Source: an uncultured Clostridium sp.
GTDB taxonomy: Bacteria > Bacillota > Clostridia > TANB77 > CAG-508
Direction of reading: 5' to 3'
Assembly: GCA_948465565.1 (NCBI GenBank)
Contig: CAOJXR010000001.1
Location: 496,001-560,000 of the forward strand
DNA length: 64,000 nt
The stretch's first letter is position 1; each line of letters opens with the position of its first letter. A program made the position numbers and the translations under genes. Shown here one piece after another: positions 8,375-16,088 of the stretch. The notes under the pieces were generated by a model. That model ran no database searches. It worked only from the letters and a program-made list of their open reading frames with translations, and was not told where the DNA came from.

Positions 8375-9721
8375 TTACAACAAATCAACCAGTTTGTCAG
8401 CCAATCCCAAATAATTTTCCGGCTTAAGCTCCAACAACCTCTCTTTATCAACACTAGAAATCTCAAGTTTCTCTACAAACTCCCTAACTTCGACCATCGA
8501 AATATGCTTTCCTCTAGTCAATCCTTTTAAAATTTCATATGCATTCTCATAGCCATTCTTTCTCAAAACAGTTTGAATTGCCTCAGCCAAAACCTCTGGC
8601 GTCCTTTGTAATTCACCTATAAGAAACTCTCTATTCACCTTCAATTTATTAATTCCAATAATTGTTTGTTTAATAGCAATAATTGCATATGCAAACACGC
8701 AGCCAATATTTCTAAGCACTGATGAATCGCTCAAATCCCTTTGCATTCTGGAAATTTGTAAATTATCAACAAACCCATTTATCATACTATTAGCCATCTT
8801 CATATTAGCCATAGAATTCTCAAAATTAATAGGATTAATCTTATGTGGCATTACAGAAGAACCAACTTCTCCCTTAACATTCTCTTGTAAAAAATAATTT
8901 CTACTAATATACATCCACATATCACTATCAAAATCCAAAACAATATTATTAAATAATTTCATATCAGAAAACAACATACAAATATTATCATGTGACTCAA
9001 TTTGCGTAGTAAACAAATTACACTCTAATCCAAAACTCTCAACAAATTCCTTACTAACCTTAATCCAGTCAATCTCAGGATATGCAATCATATGCGCATT
9101 AAAATTTCCAACAGCACCATTGCACTTTCCTGAAATCTTTTCATTCTTAATTCTATTCAAAACTTTATTCAACCTATAAACGAAAATAGCAAATTCCTTT
9201 CCCACAGTTGTAGGAGTAGCACTTTGTCCATGCGTATGTGAAAGCATAGAAACAGCCTTATTTTCCTTAGCCTTCTCTTTCAAAACACCAACTAATTTTT
9301 CACAATTAGGAACATACACATCATCAATCAAACTTTTAACCATCACACCATAAGCCAAATTATTTATATCTTCTGACGTACATCCAAAATGAACAAATTG
9401 ATTATATTTTTCAATCCCCAATTCCGTGAACTTCTCATCCAGATAATACTCAACAGCCTTAACATCATGTTTTGTAACCTGTTCTATCTTTTTTACCTTC
9501 TCAGCTTCAGTCACATCAAACTCCTGAACAATACTATCTAAAACCTTCAAATCCTCAAAATTATATTCAATATTCATCTCTTTTATAGAAAACAATTTTT
9601 TAAGCCATTCGATCTCAACAAAAACTCTATTCTTAATCAAATAAAATTCACTAAAAACATTACGCACCTCATCTGTAGCCTCTCTATATCTACCATCAAT
9701 AGGCGAAATATCTTCTAACAT
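8375..9721 (-). CDS. purB: Adenylosuccinate lyase
   Basis: Catalyses two fumarate-releasing steps of purine synthesis (SAICAR to AICAR and adenylosuccinate to AMP). 448 residues, close to the E. coli type (456) rather than the B. subtilis type (431). It begins with LEDISPIDGRYR, has the SHTHGQSATPTT region near 170 and the superfamily signature GSSVMPHKINP near 290. I chose ATG 9719-9721, preceded by GGGAGTGAG. It follows purA by about 20 bases in the same operon; both enzymes act consecutively from IMP to AMP. Confidence 0.93.
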   Translation of the reverse strand: MLEDISPIDGRYREATDEVRNVFSEFYLIKNRVFVEIEWLKKLFSIKEMNIEYNFEDLKVLDSIVQEFDVTEAEKVKKIEQVTKHDVKAVEYYLDEKFTELGIEKYNQFVHFGCTSEDINNLAYGVMVKSLIDDVYVPNCEKLVGVLKEKAKENKAVSMLSHTHGQSATPTTVGKEFAIFVYRLNKVLNRIKNEKISGKCNGAVGNFNAHMIAYPEIDWIKVSKEFVESFGLECNLFTTQIESHDNICMLFSDMKLFNNIVLDFDSDMWMYISRNYFLQENVKGEVGSSVMPHKINPINFENSMANMKMANSMINGFVDNLQISRMQRDLSDSSVLRNIGCVFAYAIIAIKQTIIGINKLKVNREFLIGELQRTPEVLAEAIQTVLRKNGYENAYEILKGLTRGKHISMVEVREFVEKLEISSVDKERLLELKPENYLGLADKLVDLL

Positions 9722-9742
9722 ACTTCTCACTCCCAACATATA

Positions 9743-11065
<1,323 letters not shown>

Positions 11066-11090
11066 TCAAATAATATATTTACAAAAAATT

Positions 11091-11113
11091 AAAAAAGCCC
11101 CTAAGGACTTTTT
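11091..11113 (-). terminator. Terminator after the 42-codon peptide gene
   Basis: Minus-strand stem AAAAAGTCC/GGGCTTTTT (one G-U pair) with a TTAG loop, ending in a T run followed by AATTTTTT. It lies right after the small gene and upstream of purA. Confidence 0.75.
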
Positions 11114-11118
11114 CTATA

Positions 11119-11247
11119 TTATATATATATATTATTATCAACCACTTCTACTGGGTACACTTTACCCTTTTTAGAAATTTCTAAAAACGATTTACTTACA
11201 TTACTCTTACGCAATCTTTTCATACGCAACGACTTCATGATACCCAT
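11119..11247 (-). CDS. Small basic peptide (42 aa)
   Basis: Previously easy to miss: ATG 11245-11247, preceded 6 bases upstream by AAGAAGGTG, encodes MGIMKSLRMKRLRKSN followed by VSKSFLEISKKGKVYPVEVV and stops at 11119-11121. A strong terminator follows about 6 bases later, which supports a real transcript. The N-terminal half is strongly basic (nucleic-acid or ribosome binding would fit), the rest looks like a small beta segment. No family recognised. Confidence 0.55.
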   Translation of the reverse strand: MGIMKSLRMKRLRKSNVSKSFLEISKKGKVYPVEVVDNNIYI

Positions 11248-11321
11248 ACTCACACCTTCTTAAATTACACAAGCATATTATCATATATAATATAAAAAGT
11301 CTAGTAGGTTATAAAAATTAT

Positions 11322-11350
11322 TTGACTTTATCTAAAAATGTCTGTATAAT
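11322..11350 (+). promoter_or_regulatory. Consensus promoter for a plus-strand small RNA
   Basis: TTGACT (11322-11327), 17-base spacer, TATAAT (11345-11350). No plausible coding sequence follows; a terminator lies about 60 bases after the predicted start. Confidence 0.75.
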
Positions 11351-11356
11351 AAATAT

Positions 11357-11449
11357 AGAAAATGAGAGCCACAGAAATGTGTGCTACCAAAAGTTTTGAT
11401 AAAACACCACAAAGCTCGGCAAAAGCATAATGTGGTGCTTTTATTATTT
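11357..11449 (+). ncRNA. Candidate antisense antitoxin RNA (about 90 nt)
   Basis: Predicted to begin about 7 bases after TATAAT and end in the hairpin at 11405-11437 followed by CTTTTATTATTT. It runs toward the hydrophobic-peptide gene and overlaps the 3' end and terminator of its mRNA, so the two RNAs are complementary there. This is the arrangement of convergent type I toxin-antitoxin loci such as Fst/par of pAD1. Its 5' region also carries a sense copy of the toxin mRNA leader (see the inverted repeat). Boundaries are inferred. Confidence 0.6.
11405..11437. terminator. Shared bidirectional terminator
   Basis: CACCACA (11405-11411) pairs with TGTGGTG (11431-11437) with an inner GCT/AGC stem. 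T-rich tails occur on both sides (CTTTTATTATTT on +, TTTTATCAAAAC on -), ending both the small RNA and the toxin mRNA. Confidence 0.75.
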
Positions 11450-11554
11450 GCTCAAAATTACTACTATTGCAATAATCAAGGCAAATGCTATAATAGTCAT
11501 TCCTACCAATCCGTAGAAAAGTAAGTATATCATCAACATAGTTCGTTCTATCAT
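11444..11554 (-). CDS. Small hydrophobic peptide, candidate type I toxin (36 aa)
   Basis: ATG 11552-11554 follows a very strong SD (GGGGGTGGTG). The product starts MIERTMLMIYLLFYG and is a single transmembrane helix (residues about 6-34, VGMTIIAFALIIAIVVIL) with a charged tip SK. Length and composition match Fst/TxpA/BsrG-like membrane toxins of Firmicutes, although I see no diagnostic sequence of a known family. It has its own promoter at 11641-11669, a leader of about 80 bases and a terminator overlapping the antisense RNA. A longer minus-strand frame over this region is a shadow. Confidence 0.6.
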   Translation of the reverse strand: MIERTMLMIYLLFYGLVGMTIIAFALIIAIVVILSK

Positions 11555-11640
11555 ATAGCACCACCCCCAATCTCACAGTACAACTGTGGTATGTAAAGTG
11601 GTAGCACACACACTGCTTATTCTCATTTCCTATGTTTGAT

Positions 11641-11669
11641 ACTATACACTATTCTTTCAAGAATTACAA
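11641..11669 (-). promoter_or_regulatory. Promoter of the hydrophobic-peptide mRNA
   Basis: Minus strand TTGTAA, 17-base spacer, TATAGT. Predicted start near 11634, about 80 bases before the ATG. Confidence 0.6.
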
Positions 11670-11707
11670 GCGAACATATCAAAACTTTTTTGACATTTTA
11701 TATCATT

Positions 11708-12467
11708 TTATTTCCCCACGAACACTTGCACATAAATTTTCCCATACTTAGAACTTTTCACCACACCAACACCAGTATAATTAAAACTACTATTCAAAAT
11801 ATTAGCCCTATGACCAGACGAATTCATCCATGCAGTAACAGCAGCACTATTACTAGAATTCCCTGCAATATTTTCACCAGCACTTCTATAAGAAATCTTA
11901 AAACTATTCAACATATCAAAAGGAGAACCATAAGTCGGAGAATTGTGCGAAAAATAATTATTATCAACCATATCTTGAGCCTTTATTCTAGCAACCCTCT
12001 GGACCTCTTCATCAACTTTCAAAGCTTGCAATCCATTATTAATTCTTTGCTGATTAACAAGGTCAAATGTCTCCTTTTCATCAGCGCTCATAGAACCAGT
12101 CGTAGTTGTCTGTCCACCGGAACTTCCCGTGCTTCCAGTTCCAGACGAATTTGGATACACGGCCTTAATATATTTTTTACTAACCGCACCAATATAATCA
12201 CCCTCAACCTGAACAATATACCAATCACCAACACCAGCAAATACACGAATATACTCATTCTTCTTAACAGTAGCAATAACTTTATATTGCGTACCGTGGA
12301 CCACTTCTAACATTCAAACTAGTAGCAGTAACAATACCCGTAGAAAAATCCAATTTATAATAATGTTGCATACCAAATGCCATAGAAAATCCGCAAAACA
12401 CAAGAACTACAGCCATCAACATCGTCACTCTAATCAATCTCTTTTTAGTCAAAGTAAAAACTTTCAT
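11708..12467 (-). CDS. Secreted SH3-CAP protein, needs +1 frameshift at CGG
   Basis: Read through, 252 residues: a signal peptide (KKRLIRV then MLMAVVLVFCGFSMAFG), a bacterial SH3 domain (TATSLNVRSGPGTQYKVIATV...), a Gly/Ser/Thr linker and a CAP/SCP-PR1 domain of the YkwD type (LVNQQRINNGLQAL, FSHNSP, AGENIAGNS, WMNSSGHRANILN). The frame breaks inside the SH3 domain at CGG 12294-12296: unshifted it ends after ArgTyrAlaIle, while skipping C gives Gly58 of the conserved RSGPG motif. AAAGGTGGTG precedes the start. Likely cell-wall or extracellular; function of YkwD-like proteins is unsettled. Confidence 0.8.
12294..12296 (-). other. CGG +1 frameshift site 2 (CAP protein codon 58)
   Basis: Context CCA-CGG-T; skipping C gives GGT (Gly), restoring RSGPGTQY of the SH3 domain. 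Unshifted, a stop follows after three more codons. Confidence 0.75.
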
Positions 12468-12566
12468 AAAACACCACCTTTATACAAGATATTGCCCTAT
12501 GAAAGTCCAATATTCCAATTATTTATTTAAATCAATTTATTTTAATTTCTAAATATTTCACACAAT

Positions 12567-12595
12567 TTGATTTTTATGTTAACATATGATAAAAT
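12567..12595 (+). promoter_or_regulatory. Promoter of the 88-codon GC-rich gene
   Basis: TTGATT (12567-12572), 17-base spacer ending TGA, TAAAAT (12590-12595); 34 bases before the start codon. Confidence 0.6.
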
Positions 12596-12629
12596 TATTT
12601 AGTAAAAAATTTATAAAAGAGGTGTTACT

Positions 12630-12896
12630 ATGCCAACGATAGGACAAGTGTGCTATTCTCACGAATATTGCACCGACTGCCCTGCACGCAAGCAATGCTC
12701 CATTCGCCCAATGTTCTACTCTGAAAAAGAGTACCAGAATTGGCGAACCACAACATTCCAGACAGCGCAACAATTTGCCCAAGCTATTGGCTTCCCCCAC
12801 ATCTGTATCCCGCTTGGCCTTAATGTAGGACTCCAAATGATGGACAAGCGCAGGAAACGGGAGTTGGAACTCCATCCGGAGTATTCACCGGAATAA
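12630..12896 (+). CDS. GC-rich Cys-motif hypothetical protein (88 aa)
   Basis: Unrecognised. Four cysteines near the N-terminus (CYSHEYCTDCPARKQC) could bind zinc; the C-terminus is charged (DKRRKRELE). AAAGAGGTG precedes the ATG. Composition is close to 50% GC and the gene has an in-frame CGG arginine codon at 12858-12860. With its own promoter and the terminator at 12937-12965 it is a self-contained transcription unit inserted between minus-strand genes, like the one at 7.3-7.7 kb. Origin is probably foreign. Confidence 0.6.
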   Translation: MPTIGQVCYSHEYCTDCPARKQCSIRPMFYSEKEYQNWRTTTFQTAQQFAQAIGFPHICIPLGLNVGLQMMDKRRKRELELHPEYSPE

Positions 12897-12936
12897 TTCT
12901 AACACTTCAGCACTGATACCTTTATCAGCAAGCATG

Positions 12937-12965
12937 TAGCCCCAGATTTAAAAAATCTGGGGCTA
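12937..12965 (+). terminator. Terminator of the 88-codon gene
   Basis: 13-bp perfect stem TAGCCCCAGATTT/AAATCTGGGGCTA with a 3-base loop, followed by CGCCTTTAT on the plus strand. Confidence 0.8.
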
Positions 12966-12984
12966 CGCCTTTATCCATATAAAA

Positions 12985-14046
12985 TTATTCTTTATCTTTT
13001 TTAGTAAGTGCAATTCTAAATCTTCTATAAGCAGGAAACAACTTCTTATAAACAAAATAGAAAAACGGATTATAAACTCTATAAATCTCAGTAAACTCAA
13101 TTAATTCAGGTCCAAATCCCTTCTTAAATCTATATAATCCCTCGCTTCTATGCTCCTCATTAACAGCATTAATTCCCCTAAAATCATATATATCGCAACC
13201 ACTCTCTTTAGCCCACTTAATAGCTTCCCATTGCAATAAATATGCAGGCATCAAATTTCTTTTCTCATTCAAGCTACCACCATGCATATACCAAACCTTA
13301 TTACCATATATAAAATCAAATATAGCCGCAATAGGTTTACCCTCATAATCCGCAAAAAATACACGAACACAATCCTCACCCATTACATCATATAATTCTT
13401 CAAAATACTCAAGTTTAGGAATAAAAAACTGATCCCTATCACCTGTAACCTTCATAATCTCCAAGAAATCTTTAAGGTCCTCTCTTTTTCCAATTCTAAC
13501 AGTAACACCCTTTTTAGTAGCCAAACGCACATTATATCTCGTTTTTTGATGAAAATTAGCCATAATCTCATCTTCAGTTTTATCCTTTAAATCTAATCTA
13601 AAAGCAATTCTTGGATGAGGACACTCATTCAAATCAGTTTCTCTCTCAACTATTCTATACCCATTATCTTTAGCCATCTGTTTATATTCCATATCATTAT
13701 TTGGAATATCAGAATCTATTTTCAAATAAAATGCATGATACTTTTTACAAACTTCCTCAGCCTTTTCAGTCAATTCCGCAAAAGTTTCTCTATCATAAAT
13801 GTCACAAACTGGTCCCCTTGGTGAATACACCAAACTAGCATTAAACACTGGCATTTTCCTTATAAGTAAAAGCATAGAACCCTTAATTTTTCCATCTTCT
13901 CCTCTAACAACTACAATTTCATGTTTCCACTCAGTCTTAGTTCTAGCCCATTTCAATGATTGAGCAAAATGTCCCTTATAATGACCTTTTACAAAATTTT
14001 CATATTCCTCTTCAAGTTCCTTAACTTTATTTTCTGTATCACTCAT
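12985..14046 (-). CDS. FemA/FemX-type peptidoglycan bridge aminoacyltransferase
   Basis: 353 residues with the tandem GNAT fold of the FemABX family, which transfers an amino acid from aminoacyl-tRNA to the lipid II stem lysine. Recognisable segments are SLVYSPRGPVCDIYDRETF, NFHQKTRYNVRLATKKGV, AYLLQWEAIKWAKESG and CDIYDFRGI followed by EGLYRFKKGFGPE, the FemX/lipid II hallmark. It is monocistronic with its own promoter at 14087-14116. Confidence 0.88.
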   Translation of the reverse strand: MSDTENKVKELEEEYENFVKGHYKGHFAQSLKWARTKTEWKHEIVVVRGEDGKIKGSMLLLIRKMPVFNASLVYSPRGPVCDIYDRETFAELTEKAEEVCKKYHAFYLKIDSDIPNNDMEYKQMAKDNGYRIVERETDLNECPHPRIAFRLDLKDKTEDEIMANFHQKTRYNVRLATKKGVTVRIGKREDLKDFLEIMKVTGDRDQFFIPKLEYFEELYDVMGEDCVRVFFADYEGKPIAAIFDFIYGNKVWYMHGGSLNEKRNLMPAYLLQWEAIKWAKESGCDIYDFRGINAVNEEHRSEGLYRFKKGFGPELIEFTEIYRVYNPFFYFVYKKLFPAYRRFRIALTKKDKE

Positions 14047-14086
14047 TACAAAATCTCCCTCTTATATCATTTCCTAACATTTCTAT

Positions 14087-14116
14087 ATCATACCTTAAAC
14101 CAAGCTAAAATGTCAA
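14087..14116 (-). promoter_or_regulatory. Promoter of the FemX-like gene
   Basis: Minus strand TTGACA, 18-base spacer, TATGAT, 41 bases upstream of the start codon. Confidence 0.6.
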
Positions 14117-14128
14117 ATAATATGAGAG

Positions 14129-14695
14129 TTAATTTTCCTGTGTTTTCTCACGTCTAACCTCTCTAATACAACCAATAATTGTACATATTAAAAGAGCTGA
14201 TTCCAATATAACACCAAATACAGATTTAACATAAAGATTATATGTTATCCAGCAAACACTAACAAGAATTCCTGCAAACTTATAAACTTTAATATTTTTC
14301 TGCCAAACAGAATATGTATACACCATAGTTGCAAAAATAGAAAATAAACTTAAAAATCCCTCAAAAGTAAATGCCGCACAAATTCCACATGCAATGTACA
14401 CTAAAATAAGTATAACAACATCTTTCTTACCAATCTTATCTGATTTTCCATTTCTCTTTTCATCAATCAAAAATATAAAATTTCTAACTAATGCCACAAT
14501 ACACATTGATAATCCTGAATATGCATCCAAAAGCACATAAATAATAGCATTCACTATAAGTGAAATAACATTTAAAATCAAAACCTTCTTCCTATCTTGT
14601 ATCTGATATGTAATCCCCAATAAAATATACATAACAACAGTAAGCACCTGTGATGCAATATAAGCAACTGTCATCTCCATTTTTAATTCCTCCAT
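14129..14695 (-). CDS. YgjV-family inner membrane protein
   Basis: 188-residue polytopic membrane protein with about six hydrophobic segments (YIASQVLTVVMYILLGITY, VISLIVNAIIYVLL, and so on) and a short charged C-terminus (REVRREKTQEN). The repeated pattern with RNFIFL resembles the YgjV family, of unknown transport or structural role. It starts directly after the stop of the upstream DNA-binding protein gene, so it is probably co-regulated by it. Confidence 0.6.
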   Translation of the reverse strand: MEELKMEMTVAYIASQVLTVVMYILLGITYQIQDRKKVLILNVISLIVNAIIYVLLDAYSGLSMCIVALVRNFIFLIDEKRNGKSDKIGKKDVVILILVYIACGICAAFTFEGFLSLFSIFATMVYTYSVWQKNIKVYKFAGILVSVCWITYNLYVKSVFGVILESALLICTIIGCIREVRREKTQEN

Positions 14696-15916
14696 TTATT
14701 TTAAAATTTGTTTCAAATCCTTAGCATATTCCTTCAATCTTTGAAAAGCTGTATATGCCTTCATCACTTGTTTTTTATTTTTACTAATATATCCTCTTTT
14801 CTCGCTTCCCTCTGGCAAGTCAACAATCAAAGTATCTGTATCAATACCATCCCAACCATCACCAACAACCTCTAATAATTCTGGTTCCTTTTGTAAAACC
14901 TCATCATAATCAACAAACATAGTATTAATACTACTTTGCATATAAATATTTAATGTCTTATTATTTTTAAACTCTGGAATTTTACTTTTACTAAAAATAA
15001 AAATTCTCTCTAAATTAGCCCCACGATTTGCAGCCTCCAAGTTACTACCCCTAAAACTCATTTCAAGAGGTTCCTCTGTCCATTCATCCTCCAGCATAGT
15101 AGAAGCACACCACATGCTGGACTTTTTATCAAGCCTTTTAAAATAATTGTCAATCGCTCTATAAAATTCTCCAACTTCCAAATCAAGAGTTCTACCATTT
15201 TCGTCAAAAACTAAACAACCACAATCAGATTTAATCGACATTCCTGTACTATTCTTAAATCCCGTCAATAAATTAATTGCATCTACTGCCAATTCATCAT
15301 AGTTCACACTCACCAAACTTCCATCAGGAATTTGTATATCAATCGCATTTATTCTAAGACCTATATTCTCCCTAAAATCACTCGCCATTTTGCTCTCAAG
15401 CTTCTTTTTCGCCGATTCTTCACCATTTATTAAAACAATACTAGATGTAGAATTCATTTTTTCTGCAAACAATCTAATTAACAATTCTTTATTCAACGTA
15501 ATTCTATTTATATCAATAAAAATAAGTCCATCATAATACTTCTCTGCATTGCTTGCCATCTCAATTATAGAATTTTTACTTTCATAGTTTACTTTTCTAA
15601 TTATTATATTCTCACTTTCAAAATCAATCTTATCAGAACATATCCCTTCTACAATATATCCTTCCTTTTGAACCAAAGGAACAATATATTCTCCAAGTTC
15701 ATTATCAATATTTACTATAACAATTCTTTTCTCTGTATTTATATAATCTCGTATCTTACTTCTTTTATCAGCGGGCTTAGCTGTATCTTCTGGAATCATC
15801 CATACCATACCATTCTTTATTGCACCATTAATTCTATTTTCCCTACATAAATTGATAATTCTTCTCTCTGATATTCCCCATTTTTCTGAAAGTTGTTTCA
15901 CTGTTAAATATATCAT
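14696..15916 (-). CDS. HTH DNA-binding protein with dehydrogenase-like domain
   Basis: 406 residues. The N-terminus (TVKQLSEKWGISERRIINLC plus an EN-RINGA segment) is a MerR/Xis-like winged helix used for DNA binding. Residues about 60-210 resemble a Rossmann-like SDR remnant (IVIVNIDNELGEYIV, GLIFIDINRITLN) without a clear catalytic Tyr-x3-Lys. The C-terminal half is unassigned. AGGAGGTGA precedes the ATG. The inverted repeat at 15931-15952 overlaps the predicted transcription start, suggesting autoregulation of this gene and the downstream membrane protein. Confidence 0.6.
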   Translation of the reverse strand: MIYLTVKQLSEKWGISERRIINLCRENRINGAIKNGMVWMIPEDTAKPADKRSKIRDYINTEKRIVIVNIDNELGEYIVPLVQKEGYIVEGICSDKIDFESENIIIRKVNYESKNSIIEMASNAEKYYDGLIFIDINRITLNKELLIRLFAEKMNSTSSIVLINGEESAKKKLESKMASDFRENIGLRINAIDIQIPDGSLVSVNYDELAVDAINLLTGFKNSTGMSIKSDCGCLVFDENGRTLDLEVGEFYRAIDNYFKRLDKKSSMWCASTMLEDEWTEEPLEMSFRGSNLEAANRGANLERIFIFSKSKIPEFKNNKTLNIYMQSSINTMFVDYDEVLQKEPELLEVVGDGWDGIDTDTLIVDLPEGSEKRGYISKNKKQVMKAYTAFQRLKEYAKDLKQILK

Positions 15917-15930
15917 TGTTCACCTCCTTT

Positions 15931-15952
15931 ATTGTTCCGAGTCAAGAACAAT
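15931..15952. promoter_or_regulatory. Operator-like inverted repeat
   Basis: ATTGTTC (15931-15937) and GAACAAT (15946-15952), perfect 7-base arms with an 8-base centre, just downstream of the promoter at 15961-15989. A probable binding site for the HTH protein encoded next. Confidence 0.55.
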
Positions 15953-15960
15953 ATATTAAT

Positions 15961-15989
15961 ATATTATACCGTTTTCGGAATAATGTCAA
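15961..15989 (-). promoter_or_regulatory. Promoter of the HTH/YgjV operon
   Basis: Minus strand TTGACA (15989-15984), 17-base spacer, TAATAT (15966-15961). Confidence 0.6.
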
Positions 15990-16047
15990 TATTATTTCTA
16001 AATTTTTTATTTATACTTACTACTACAAAACTCATTATAAAATAAAA

Positions 16048-16080
16048 AAAGCCATAAACCAATCTCGATTTATAGCCTTT
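16048..16080 (-). terminator. Terminator after the PEP-synthase-like gene
   Basis: Imperfect stem AAAGGCTATAAA/TTTATGGCTTT followed by seven T on the minus strand. Confidence 0.6.
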
Positions 16081-16088
16081 ACACTATT

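Larger units (their letters stand above)
11358..11630. repeat. Inverted repeat at the 5' ends of the two convergent RNAs
   Basis: Arms at 11358-11389 and 11599-11630: GAAAATGAGA...TGTGTGCTACCA on +, and GGAAATGAGA...TGTGTGCTACCA read on -, with 10-base divergent centres. Both transcripts therefore start with nearly the same sequence. A further shared element, AAAGTTTTGATA, lies at 11391-11402 (+) and about 11677-11688 (-). Confidence 0.8.

Noticed and set aside
11328..11609. 93-codon minus-strand frame over the type I module
   Set aside because: It has no SD, and its sequence is a shadow of the hydrophobic-peptide gene, its leader and the terminator.
12282..12467. A separate 61-residue signal-peptide protein upstream of the CAP gene
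   Set aside because: It is the N-terminal part of the recoded SH3-CAP protein; its end lies in the conserved RSGP motif and continues after the CGG shift.
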